From Paraburkholderia sp. BL9I2N2 (GTDB lineage Bacteria; Pseudomonadota; Gammaproteobacteria; Burkholderiales; Burkholderiaceae), in contig NZ_SMGP01000001.1 of the NCBI RefSeq assembly GCF_004339745.1, positions 2,728,001 through 2,792,000 of the forward strand: DNA of 64,000 nt, read 5' to 3'. Position 1 is the stretch's first letter. Every line of letters starts with the position of its first letter. The notes beneath the pieces are model-generated. The model was not told the DNA's origin. It worked only from the letters and a program-made list of their open reading frames with translations, and did no database searches. Shown piece after piece: positions 17,274 to 26,165 of this stretch. Position numbers and translations under genes: made by a program.

Positions 17274-18446
17274 TCAGGCCAGAAACGTCTGCGCGAGTCT
17301 CACCCAGTAGGCGGCACCGGTGGCGAGGCAATCGTCGTTGAAGTCGTAGCCCGGGTTGTGGACCATGCAGCCGCCCTCGCCGTCGCCATTGCCGATGATC
17401 AGATAGCTGCCGGGGCAACGCTCGAGCAGGAACGCGAAATCTTCGCTGCCAGTGAGCGGTTGCATGTCGGCGATCAGGCCAGCTTCGCCCAGCCAGTCGA
17501 GCGCGACTTGCCGCGCCAGCCCGGTCATCTCCGCATCGTTGACGAGAACCGGATAGCGACGCTGATAGTCCACGTGCGCCTGCGCGCCGAACACGGCCGC
17601 CTGGCCGCACGCCACTGCCGTGATGCGCTCCTGCAGATAATCGCGAACCTCGGGCTTCAGTGCACGCACCGAGAGACGCATTTCGGCCGTCTCGGGAATC
17701 ACATTCGGTGCTTCGCCCGCGTGAATCGCGCCGACGGTGATGATCGCCATATCGAGCGGCGCGATGTTGCGCGATACGATGGACTGCAACGCCAGCACGA
17801 TCTGCGCGCACACCACTACCGGATCGACCGCCTTATGCGGCACCGCGCCGTGGCCACCGCGGCCGGTTACCTTGATGATCACCGTATCCGACGAAGCCAT
17901 GAACGAGCCCGGCAGGAAGCCGAACTTGCCCGTCGGATGGCCGGGCATGTTGTGCATCGCGAACACGGCGTCGCATGGAAACTTGTCGAACAGGCCGTCC
18001 TCGAGCATTTTTTTCGCGCCGGCCAAGCCCTCTTCGGCGGGCTGGAAAATCAGATTCAACGTACCGTCGAAGCACTTTTCCTGCGCCAGATGTTTGGCGG
18101 CGGCGAGCAGCATGGCCGTGTGGCCGTCGTGGCCGCATGCGTGCATCTTGCCGGGCAGCTTGCTCGCATATGGCAGGCCGGTGGTTTCATGAATCGGCAA
18201 TGCGTCCATGTCGGCGCGCAGCCCGAGCTTGCGCGTACCGTCGCCGACTTTCAATTGCCCGACAACGCCCGTCTCACCGAGCCCGCGATGCACCGTATAG
18301 CCCCACTCCTGCAAGCGTTCGGCGACCAGATCGCCGGTGGCGAACTCTTCGTAAGCCAGCTCGGGATGCGCGTGGATCTGGCGGCGCAGCGCGATCATTT
18401 CGTCTTCGAGTTCGGCGATGCCCGCCGGAATGGCCATGGTGTTCAC
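17274..18446 (-). CDS. M20 family amidohydrolase (hippurate hydrolase-like)
   Basis: 390 aa, zinc-dependent M20D peptidase/aminoacylase. Metal-ligand motifs are MHACGHDGHT and QPAEEG; IHAHPELAYEE at the N-terminus and GSEDFAFLLERCPG near the C-terminus are typical of HipO/amidohydrolases. It likely splits an N-acyl or N-aroyl amino acid in the cytoplasm. It is the first gene of a two-gene unit with the MFS carrier and divergent from a LysR regulator. Confidence 0.93.
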   Translation of the reverse strand: MNTMAIPAGIAELEDEMIALRRQIHAHPELAYEEFATGDLVAERLQEWGYTVHRGLGETGVVGQLKVGDGTRKLGLRADMDALPIHETTGLPYASKLPGKMHACGHDGHTAMLLAAAKHLAQEKCFDGTLNLIFQPAEEGLAGAKKMLEDGLFDKFPCDAVFAMHNMPGHPTGKFGFLPGSFMASSDTVIIKVTGRGGHGAVPHKAVDPVVVCAQIVLALQSIVSRNIAPLDMAIITVGAIHAGEAPNVIPETAEMRLSVRALKPEVRDYLQERITAVACGQAAVFGAQAHVDYQRRYPVLVNDAEMTGLARQVALDWLGEAGLIADMQPLTGSEDFAFLLERCPGSYLIIGNGDGEGGCMVHNPGYDFNDDCLATGAAYWVRLAQTFLA

Positions 18447-18564
18447 GTCGTGTCTCCGTCATTGAAAGCGTGAACCCAGCATAACGACGCCGATATTCCA
18501 GCGGCAGGCGTAAAATCGTTACGGCAGCAACTCATGGTTGCCACCCTCACACCTACTCTGTCAG

Positions 18565-19515
18565 ATGAAACTGCATCAACTCAGCACCTTAGCGGCCATT
18601 GCCGATACTGGAAGTATCCGGGCCGCCGCGCGTTCGCTTGGCCTCTCGCCCGCCGCCGTGACCAAGGCGATGCGCGAACTGGAAGCCGATCTGCAAGCGC
18701 CGCTGGTGGTGCGCAGCGCGAGCGGCGTCGCGTTTACCGAGTTCGGCCGCGCGCTGGTCGTGCATGCGCGCGTGGTGCTGGGGCAACTGCAACGGGCGCA
18801 AGCGGAGATCGAAGCATTACGCGGCGCGGCGGCCGGCAAACTGTCGATCGGCGTCACGCCGTGGGTCGCGTTGACGTTTTTGCCGCCCACGGTGCAGCGC
18901 TTCCGGCAGCGCATGCCTGAAGTGCAACTGGAGTTTTTCGAAGGATTGCTCGCGGTCGTGCAGCCGCGTTTGCGCGACGGCAGCCTCGATTTTTCAATCG
19001 GACGGCCGCCACCCGCGTCGCCGCAATCGGAGTTTCACAACGTGCCGCTGTTTTCCACGCACTCGGCCGTGGTCGCGCGGCGCGATCATCCGAAGGCCGG
19101 CTGCCGCACGCTGCTCGAACTGGAAGACGCGGAGTGGATATTGAACTGGGACCCGGCGAGTCGCGAGTCGATCTCGGACAACGTGTTTCGCAAGCGTGGC
19201 ATGCAGGTGCCGCACACCATTCTGCTTGCGCACTCGCTGGCGGTCGTGCTGGGGCTGCTCGCCCACACGGACATGCTCAGCATCTTTCCGTGGCCGCTCG
19301 TGGAAGTGACGCTCGCGAAGGAGCAGCTGTGGGCGCTGCCATTGCGTGAGACGGTCGATGAAACCATCGTCAGCATCACCTCACGCCGCGGCGCGCCGAC
19401 GAGTCCGGCGGCCGCGTGCTTTCTCGAATGCCTGCGTGAAGTGATCGACGAAGGGGCGCGCTCGCAAGATCCCGAGCAGCGCCGGCTATTTCATTCGATC
19501 GAGTTGCTGCTTTAG
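18565..19515 (+). CDS. LysR-family transcriptional regulator
   Basis: 316 aa. HTH: LHQLSTLAAIADTGSIRAAARSLGLSPAAVTKAMREL. The start at 18565 gives the normal LTTR N-terminus; ATG 18538 would add nine atypical residues. It is divergent from the M20/MFS unit (118-bp gap), so it is the likely regulator of it. It runs convergent to the aldehyde dehydrogenase with a 30-bp gap. Confidence 0.9.
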   Translation: MKLHQLSTLAAIADTGSIRAAARSLGLSPAAVTKAMRELEADLQAPLVVRSASGVAFTEFGRALVVHARVVLGQLQRAQAEIEALRGAAAGKLSIGVTPWVALTFLPPTVQRFRQRMPEVQLEFFEGLLAVVQPRLRDGSLDFSIGRPPPASPQSEFHNVPLFSTHSAVVARRDHPKAGCRTLLELEDAEWILNWDPASRESISDNVFRKRGMQVPHTILLAHSLAVVLGLLAHTDMLSIFPWPLVEVTLAKEQLWALPLRETVDETIVSITSRRGAPTSPAAACFLECLREVIDEGARSQDPEQRRLFHSIELLL

Positions 19516-19545
19516 TGTTTTGTTACCTCACGGCGCTGTGCGAAT

Positions 19546-20982
19546 TCAATCCGCGTAACCGACCACGCCCTTGATCTCCAGAAAGTCCTCCAGACCGAAC
19601 TCGCCGTACTCGCGCCCGTTGCCCGATTGCTTGAAGCCGCCGAACGGCGCCTCGGGGTTGTAGTCCGCGTAGTTCAGATAGATCGTGCCGGTGCGCAGGC
19701 GCTTCGCCACCGCACGCGCGTGCTCGATCGAGCCGGATTGAATGTAGCCCGCGAGACCATAGAGGCTGTCGTTGGCCATCGCGATCGCTTCGTCTTCGGA
19801 GTCGTACGCGAGGATCGACAGCACCGGCCCGAAGATTTCCTCGCGCGCGATCGTCATGTCCGGCGTGACCTTGCCGAATACCGTTGGACGCACGAAGTAG
19901 CCGCCCTTCAATCCTTCGGGGCGGCCCGGGCCGCCGGCCACCAGCGTGGCGCCCTCTTCCATGCCCACGCCGATCAGCCGCTGGATCTTGTCGAACTGCT
20001 GTTCGCTGATCACGGGGCCGAGGTCCGTGCCCTTCGCGTCCGCGGGACCGACGTTCAACGCTTCCGCGGCTTCTTTCGCATACGCCAGCGCTTCGGCTTC
20101 GCGCGCACGCGGCACGAACATGCGCGTAGGCGCATCGCACGATTGGCCGCTGTTGTCGAAACACGCACGCGCGCCGCGCGTCACGGCTTCTTTCAGATCG
20201 GCGTCTTCGAGAATCAGGTTGGCCGATTTGCCGCCCAATTCCTGATGCACGCGCTTGACCGTGTCCGCCGCGGCCTTCGCGACCTGCACGCCCGCGCGCG
20301 TCGACCCGGTAAATGACATCATGTCGATGTCCGGATGCGACGACATGGCTTCACCCACGGTGCGGCCTTCGCCGTTCACGAGATTGAACACGCCGGCCGG
20401 CACGCCCGCTTCGTCGAGGATCTCGGCGAAGATAATGGCGGACAGCGGCGCTAGTTCCGAAGGCTTGAGCACCATCGTGCAGCCGGCCGCGAGCGCGGGC
20501 GCGACCTTGGTGGTGATCTGCAAGGCCGGCCAGTTCCACGGCGTGATCAGCCCGCACACGCCGACCGCTTCCTTGCGGATCAGAATGCCGCTCTTCACGT
20601 ACTCGAACTCGAAGGTATCGAGCGTGCGGATCATGGTTTCCAGATGCGCGACACCGGTCCATGCCTGCGCGTCGTTCGCGTACTGCAGCGGTGCGCCCAT
20701 CTCGCGGCTGATCGCATGCACCATGTCGTCATAGCGCTTGCGATAGGCGTCGAGGATCGCTTGCAGCAGATCGATGCGCTGCGCGATCGTCGTGTCGCTG
20801 TAGGCGGGAAATGCGCGCTTCGCGGCCGCGACGGCGCGATCGACATCCGCCGCGCTGCCCAGCGAGATTTGCGCGAACGCGGCGGCGGTGGACGGATCGA
20901 TCACGTCGAGTGTGGCGGCGTTGGTCTGGTCGACGGGGTCGACCCACTGACCGTCGATATAAAACTGCTTGGCGTGTTGCAT
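19546..20982 (-). CDS. NAD(P)-dependent aldehyde dehydrogenase
   Basis: 478 aa ALDH. Catalytic Cys282 (NSGQSCDAPTR), general-base Glu248 (QELGGKSAN) and Asn150 (TPWNWP) are all present. It oxidises an aldehyde to the acid in the cytoplasm. Nearby FAD oxidase, cupin and permease genes resemble amine catabolic sets, in which an ALDH handles the aldehyde formed; this link is inference. The start ATG has no strong Shine-Dalgarno beyond GGACAAG. Confidence 0.92.
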   Translation of the reverse strand: MQHAKQFYIDGQWVDPVDQTNAATLDVIDPSTAAAFAQISLGSAADVDRAVAAAKRAFPAYSDTTIAQRIDLLQAILDAYRKRYDDMVHAISREMGAPLQYANDAQAWTGVAHLETMIRTLDTFEFEYVKSGILIRKEAVGVCGLITPWNWPALQITTKVAPALAAGCTMVLKPSELAPLSAIIFAEILDEAGVPAGVFNLVNGEGRTVGEAMSSHPDIDMMSFTGSTRAGVQVAKAAADTVKRVHQELGGKSANLILEDADLKEAVTRGARACFDNSGQSCDAPTRMFVPRAREAEALAYAKEAAEALNVGPADAKGTDLGPVISEQQFDKIQRLIGVGMEEGATLVAGGPGRPEGLKGGYFVRPTVFGKVTPDMTIAREEIFGPVLSILAYDSEDEAIAMANDSLYGLAGYIQSGSIEHARAVAKRLRTGTIYLNYADYNPEAPFGGFKQSGNGREYGEFGLEDFLEIKGVVGYAD

Positions 20983-21196
20983 GGGGCTTGTCCTCTACAT
21001 GAAAATTTCAGGTCAGATGCGGGGCAAATCGCACCCGCGGCGGCATCGCCTGCTTTACATCGACGCCACTCAATCTGAATGTCTTCAAATCGAAATTCAT
21101 CGCTACGCGGCTTTGGCTCAGACTCCGGCTTCGAATCCATTTTTCGCATCGATTCACACCGATAGCGACCTCGATCCAATCAACCAGGAGAGACAC

Positions 21197-21568
21197 ATGA
21201 GCAACATCACTTTCACCCGCATCGACGCTAAAGGCCCTGGCGCATCCGGCCTGAACCCCGCCCTGCACGATCCGGCCGACGTCATTCTCGAAGGCGCCAA
21301 GGCACCGCACGCCCTCAATGCTTTCTCCGACGCCACCAACATGTTGTCCGCGGGCGTGTGGCAATGCGATGCGGGCACGCTGAAGCTGGCCGACCTGCCG
21401 ATCCACGAAGTGTGCGTGCTGATCGAAGGCGAAGTCGTGATTACCAGCGACGACGGCCGTAGCGAACGCTATGCCGCCGGCGACGCCTTCATCCTGCACA
21501 AAGGCTTCTCGGGCACGTGGCATATGCCGGTGGCGACCAAGAAGTACAGCATCGTGTACTGCGGTTGA
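21197..21568 (+). CDS. Cupin-domain protein (EutQ-like/DUF861 type)
   Basis: 123 aa, single small cupin: SAGVWQCDAGTLKLADLPIHEVCVLIEGEVVITSDDG (cupin 1) and YAAGDAFILHKGFSGTW (cupin 2). The family often accompanies amine oxidase and aldehyde dehydrogenase genes. AGGAGAG lies 6 bp before the ATG. It is divergent from the ALDH, with a 214-bp shared promoter region, and ends in a good terminator. Confidence 0.88.
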   Translation: MSNITFTRIDAKGPGASGLNPALHDPADVILEGAKAPHALNAFSDATNMLSAGVWQCDAGTLKLADLPIHEVCVLIEGEVVITSDDGRSERYAAGDAFILHKGFSGTWHMPVATKKYSIVYCG

Positions 21569-21603
21569 TTCTGACTGCATCGCACCGTTGCTTCACCGGA
21601 AAC

Positions 21604-21629
21604 CGCACCCATTGAGGTGCGTTTTTTTT
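21604..21629 (+). terminator. Intrinsic terminator after the cupin gene
   Basis: CGCACC / GGTGCG stem with a 6-nt loop, then eight T. It separates the cupin gene from the convergent FAD oxidoreductase gene. Confidence 0.85.
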
Positions 21630-21693
21630 ATTCTGGCGAAGAAACCAAAAAACGCAAAAAAAGCGTCCGCCACGATTGCGCGGACGCCATCAA

Positions 21694-23085
21694 CTACATC
21701 GGAAAACCCAGCGCCTTGATCGAATTGATCCATAGACGCCGCCAGCCGCCGCGATCGTCGGCGCCGTCGAACGCGTTGAAGGTAATCTTCGCGGCGATCC
21801 AGCGCACGGGTTCCGGCGGAATATACGACGGCCCTTTGCGCGAAATATCGAGCGACGTGATCACCGTCTCGCGATGCCACAGCATGTCGAGGCCCATCTT
21901 CGCGCCAAAGCGGCTGCCCGCCACGCCAAAGCCCGTATAACCCGCGACGAACACGCTCTTGCCGCCGTGATAGCGACGCGCGAACACGGCGCCGCGCGAA
22001 CAGTAGTCGATCGGGCCGCCCCAGGCATGCGTGAAGCGTACGTCGTCGAGTTGCGGGAAGGTGCGGTAGAACGCTTCGGCTAGCTTGTAGTAGGTGCTTT
22101 CGTCGCGATCGGCGGCGGGGTTCGGATTGCCGCCGAAGTGATAGCTCACGCGGCCGCCAAAGATGATGCGGTTGTCTTTCGTGAGCCGGAAATAATTGAG
22201 CTGCGTGCGCGTGTCGTAAATGCCCTGGCGATTCTTCCAGCCGATGCGCGCCATCTGTTCTTCGCTCAACGGCGCGGTCGCGATGATGTGATCGCGCACC
22301 TGCATCACACGGCGTTTGATGTCGGTCACGCCGACATCCGCCGTGCCGGTGCCGAGCAGCACGCGCGGCGTTTCGATGCGGCCCGATTGCGTGTGCACGA
22401 TCATCTTCGCGCCGCAATCTTCGAGGCGCGTGATCGGCGAATGTTCATGCAGACGCACGCCGAGTTTTAGCGCGGCGGCCTTCAAACCCCACGCGAGCTT
22501 CGCCGGATGAATCGTGCCGCTGCGATTGCGCGACCACATCGCCCCTGCGAAAAGCGGTGAATCGAGTTGCTCGCGCGCGCCCTTGCTGTCGAGCAGCACC
22601 ACGTCGTGCCCGTGTGAGACATGCAACTCGTAATCGCCCTTCAGATGACCGAGGTGGCCCGGATCGACTGCAACAGTCATCTCGCCGTTCCATTCGACAT
22701 CCGCCTCGATGCCATAGCGCGTCAACGACTCCTTGAAGCCGTCGAGATTCTCCTGGCCCAGCTTTTCGAGCACGTCGAGGTCTTGCGGAAAGACGCGCGT
22801 CGCATTCGGCAGGCCGTGCATCACCGAAGTCGAGATGATGCCGCCCGGACGGCCCGAGGCGCCATAAGCCACCTTGCCCGCCTCGACCAGCACGACGTCG
22901 AGCGACGGGTCGGCTTCTTTCGCCTGAATCGCGGCCCATAGACCGGTGAAGCCACCTCCCACCACGACCAGATCCGCAGTGGTCGGACCGATCAATTCCC
23001 GTTCGACAGCCGGCGCGCGCGGATTGTCCAGCCAGAACGGAAACAGTTTTACCCCTTCAAACGCGCGCTTTACTGACTCGCTCAT
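21694..23085 (-). CDS. FAD-dependent oxidoreductase (DAO family, PuuB/OrdL-like)
   Basis: 463 aa. The FAD-binding Rossmann motif VVGGGFTGLWAA (about 41-52) and ASGRPGGIIS follow the DAO/glycine-oxidase layout; GYTGFGVAGSRFGAKM near the C-terminus is typical of gamma-glutamylputrescine oxidase relatives. It probably oxidises an amine, releasing an aldehyde and ammonia or H2O2. It lies 68 bp downstream of the NCS1 permease, likely in one operon. Substrate not evident. Confidence 0.88.
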   Translation of the reverse strand: MSESVKRAFEGVKLFPFWLDNPRAPAVERELIGPTTADLVVVGGGFTGLWAAIQAKEADPSLDVVLVEAGKVAYGASGRPGGIISTSVMHGLPNATRVFPQDLDVLEKLGQENLDGFKESLTRYGIEADVEWNGEMTVAVDPGHLGHLKGDYELHVSHGHDVVLLDSKGAREQLDSPLFAGAMWSRNRSGTIHPAKLAWGLKAAALKLGVRLHEHSPITRLEDCGAKMIVHTQSGRIETPRVLLGTGTADVGVTDIKRRVMQVRDHIIATAPLSEEQMARIGWKNRQGIYDTRTQLNYFRLTKDNRIIFGGRVSYHFGGNPNPAADRDESTYYKLAEAFYRTFPQLDDVRFTHAWGGPIDYCSRGAVFARRYHGGKSVFVAGYTGFGVAGSRFGAKMGLDMLWHRETVITSLDISRKGPSYIPPEPVRWIAAKITFNAFDGADDRGGWRRLWINSIKALGFPM

Positions 23086-23153
23086 CCTGTTTGCCTACTC
23101 AATTTAAATACCATTGCTTGCACTGCACGAAGCCGCGCACATCGGCGTGCGCT

Positions 23154-24758
23154 TTAACCTGCGTCCTGCGTGTCCAGTTCCGCCTCGCGCTCCCGTTCCG
23201 CACCCACGGCGCGTTGCGGTTTCGTCCGCCGCTGCGTGGCCGCTTTAAGCTTAGTCGCCGGCACCACGGGATGCACGGTTACATTGCGCTGCGAACCGCC
23301 GCGCAGCCAACGGCGGCCTTGCGGTCCATACACGCCGTCCGGCTCCGGAAAGCACTGCAACAACGCGATATACAGCGCGGCTGCCAGCGTCAGCGAAACC
23401 GGCATGCTGATGTCGAGGCCACCGGCGAGCTGGCCGAGCGGACCGACGAACTGATCCGGCAGATTCACGAAGCACAGGCTGATCGCCGCGCTCGGAATCC
23501 ATGCGCCCATCGCGCGCCAGTTCCAGCCGTGCGTGAACCAGTAGTGACCGCCACGGCCGCCGCGATTGAACACCTGCAAGTCGTCGGACAGATAGAAACC
23601 GCGCCGCGTGACGAAGCCGATGATCATGATCACCATCCACGGGCAACTGCAGACGTTGATCAGCACCGAGAACGTCGACACGCTTTCGACCAGATTGAAG
23701 GCGAAGCGGCCGAGAAAAATGAAGCCGATGGCGAGGCTGCCGATCAGCAACGTGGCGCGCACGCGGTTCAGGAACTTCGGAAACATGCTCGACATGTCGA
23801 GGCCGGTGCCATACAGCGCGGTCGTGCCCGTCGACATGCCGCCGATGATCGCGATCAGACACACCGGCAGGAAAAACCAGTTCGGCGAGATCGCCAGCAG
23901 ACCGCCCACATAGTTATTCGACGCGATGAAATCCGGCGCCTTGCTGGCGATGATCGTCGCCGTGGCGAGGCCGAAGAAGAACGGCACGAACGTGGCCAGT
24001 TGCGCGAGCATTACCGCGAGGATCGTGCGCTTTCTCGGCGTGTTCTCCGGAATATAGCGGGCCCAATCGCCGAGCGTGCAGGCGAACGATACGGGATTGC
24101 TCATCGCAACCAGCACGGCGCTCACGAAGACCGGCCAGAAACCCACCGAGCCGAGCGCGACCTTGCCGGCGTAGGCGCCATCGAACGACTTGGTGAACGC
24201 GAACAGACCGACGACGAACAGAATGCTCGCCGCCCACACCGCGATCTTGTTGACCCACAGCATGAAGCGGAAACCATACACGCACACGGTCAGCACCAGC
24301 ACCGCGAACAGACCATATGCGAAGCTCAGCGTCATCCAGTTGACCGGCAAACCGAGCAGATGATTCGCGCCGCCCACGAGCGCATCGCCCGAACTCCACA
24401 CCGCCAGCGAGAAAAACGCGACCGCGGTCAGCACCGCCAGAAACGAGCCGACGATGCGCCCATGAATGCCGAAATGCGCGCCCGACGAGACCGGGTCGCT
24501 GGTGCCGTTACGCGGACCGAACAGGCTCATCGGCGCAAGAATGCACGAGCCGATCAGCACGCCGAGCACGATCGACCAGACACCCGCCTTGAACGACAAA
24601 CCGAGCAGCACCGGAAAACTGCCGAGCACCGACGTCGAAAAGGTATTGCAACCGCCGAACAGCAAGCGGAACAGATCGATCGGCCGCGCATAGCGCGAGC
24701 GAGCCGGAATGCGTTCGAAACCGAATGTTTCGACTTGAGTGATGCTGTTGCTGCTCAT
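23154..24758 (-). CDS. NCS1-family permease (cytosine/purine/allantoin type)
   Basis: 534 aa with ~12 helices. RYARPIDLFRLLFGGCNTFSTSVLG and GDWARYIPENTPRKRTI are NCS1-like. The C-terminal ~55 residues are hydrophilic and Arg/Lys-rich. The start at 24758 (MSSNSITQVETFG) has GGAG 10 bp upstream. Cotranscription with the oxidoreductase suggests it brings in that enzyme's nitrogenous substrate. Confidence 0.88.
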   Translation of the reverse strand: MSSNSITQVETFGFERIPARSRYARPIDLFRLLFGGCNTFSTSVLGSFPVLLGLSFKAGVWSIVLGVLIGSCILAPMSLFGPRNGTSDPVSSGAHFGIHGRIVGSFLAVLTAVAFFSLAVWSSGDALVGGANHLLGLPVNWMTLSFAYGLFAVLVLTVCVYGFRFMLWVNKIAVWAASILFVVGLFAFTKSFDGAYAGKVALGSVGFWPVFVSAVLVAMSNPVSFACTLGDWARYIPENTPRKRTILAVMLAQLATFVPFFFGLATATIIASKAPDFIASNNYVGGLLAISPNWFFLPVCLIAIIGGMSTGTTALYGTGLDMSSMFPKFLNRVRATLLIGSLAIGFIFLGRFAFNLVESVSTFSVLINVCSCPWMVIMIIGFVTRRGFYLSDDLQVFNRGGRGGHYWFTHGWNWRAMGAWIPSAAISLCFVNLPDQFVGPLGQLAGGLDISMPVSLTLAAALYIALLQCFPEPDGVYGPQGRRWLRGGSQRNVTVHPVVPATKLKAATQRRTKPQRAVGAEREREAELDTQDAG

Positions 24759-25027
24759 TGTCTCCGACTCCTGTAACGGCCAGGTCAATCACAATGGCTC
24801 GCCACGGGGATGCGGCGTCCACTTTTCTCAGATGTCTGGACGCCACTGTAAAGACAATCGGCACGGGCAAAAATATCGTCCGCCCAACCTTTACTTCGAT
24901 CGCTGGCGATGTAACCCGCAAGCACGGCCCGGCAAGGCTCTGCGGGCGCTCAGAAAGGCCGCTTAGGGACTTCCCGCAGGCTTCGCGCAGCGCAAACGTC
25001 GAAGCGAATAGCGAGAATCCGCACGCG

Positions 25028-26008
25028 TTATGTCGCGTCCGCGCCGCCCGCCTGGCGCGTCTGGCGGCGTTTTTTTGCGGCGGCGACAGTCGGCAGCGGC
25101 ACCGGCACCGCGCCTGACATGCCGTGCTCGATCAAAAAATCGCGGAACAGCCCGGCCACATGCGGCAGACGTTTATCCGACACATGCATCACATACCAGT
25201 CGCGCTCGATCGGGTTGGCGGGTATCGGCAACAGCGCGAGCAAGCCCGCCTGAAACTCCAGCGAACAGGCGTGCAGCGACAGGAACGCGATCCCCAATCC
25301 CGCCTCGACCAACTGCTTGATCGCCTCGTTGCTCGACAACTCGGAGCCGATATGAAGCTTGAGGCCCGCGAGCCGAAACAGATTCTCGACGGTCGAGCGC
25401 GTGCCCGAGCCGCGTTCCCGCACGAACAGATTCGCGCTTTGCAGATCGTCGAGCGACAAACGCTTTTTCTTCATCAGCGCATGCGCGGGCGAGGCGACGA
25501 ACGCCATCGGGTGCTTGGCGAACGCGGTCGCCGCCGTGCGCAATTCGCGCGGCGCGCTGCCCATCACCGCGAGATCGATCTCGTGCGTCGCCAGCATGCG
25601 GATGATGTCCGCGCGATTGCCGACCTTGAACTGCACCTTCACTTGCGGACGCAATTCGGTGAAACGCACCAGAAACGGCGGAATCAGATACTCGGCCGTG
25701 GTGATCGCGCCGATGCGCAGCGTGCCGCCCTGCTCGCCGTGCAACGCGGCCAGATCGTCGGCCGCGCCGTTCCACAGGTCGAGGATTTCCAACGCATAAC
25801 GGGCGAGGATCTCACCGGCCGCGGTCAACTGCACACCACGGCCCACGCGCTGCAACAGCGGCGCGCCCGCGGCCTCTTCGAGCAGCCGCACCTGTAGCGA
25901 CACGGCCGGCTGCGTGAGCCGCAATTCCTCGGCCGCACGCGACACGCTGCCGAGCTTCGCAATCGTATGCAAGGCCTTTAACTGACGAAACGTCGCGGCT
26001 TTTAACAT
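25028..26008 (-). CDS. LysR-family regulator (CbbR-like)
   Basis: 326 aa. HTH FRQLKALHTIAKLGSVSRAAEELRLTQPAVSLQVRLLEE; the effector domain (RIGAITTAEYLIPPFLVRF, ELSSNEAIKQLVEAGLGIAFLS) matches the CbbR/CysB-like group. It may control the downstream NCS1/oxidoreductase genes (269-bp gap, same strand), the divergent dehydrogenase, or both. No carbon-fixation gene is in view. Confidence 0.9.
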   Translation of the reverse strand: MLKAATFRQLKALHTIAKLGSVSRAAEELRLTQPAVSLQVRLLEEAAGAPLLQRVGRGVQLTAAGEILARYALEILDLWNGAADDLAALHGEQGGTLRIGAITTAEYLIPPFLVRFTELRPQVKVQFKVGNRADIIRMLATHEIDLAVMGSAPRELRTAATAFAKHPMAFVASPAHALMKKKRLSLDDLQSANLFVRERGSGTRSTVENLFRLAGLKLHIGSELSSNEAIKQLVEAGLGIAFLSLHACSLEFQAGLLALLPIPANPIERDWYVMHVSDKRLPHVAGLFRDFLIEHGMSGAVPVPLPTVAAAKKRRQTRQAGGADAT

Positions 26009-26019
26009 AAGTGAAAACC

Positions 26020-26034
26020 TATATGTTCCGTATA
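26020..26034. promoter_or_regulatory. LysR-type T-N11-A box
   Basis: TATATGTTCCGTATA: TATA repeats at both ends of a 15-bp site, 12 bp upstream of the LysR start and ~130 bp from the dehydrogenase. It is where an autoregulating LTTR would be expected to bind. Confidence 0.45.
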
Positions 26035-26165
26035 AACATTAAATTGTGCTGCGGTTTTCGCCGATTCTATACTGGCCTGACAGATGAGCCGGGGAGTGTT
26101 TGGAATCGCGCTCCGCGCGGCGCCAGCACCGGCCCGGCACGAATAACGTCAGGAGGATAGAGATC

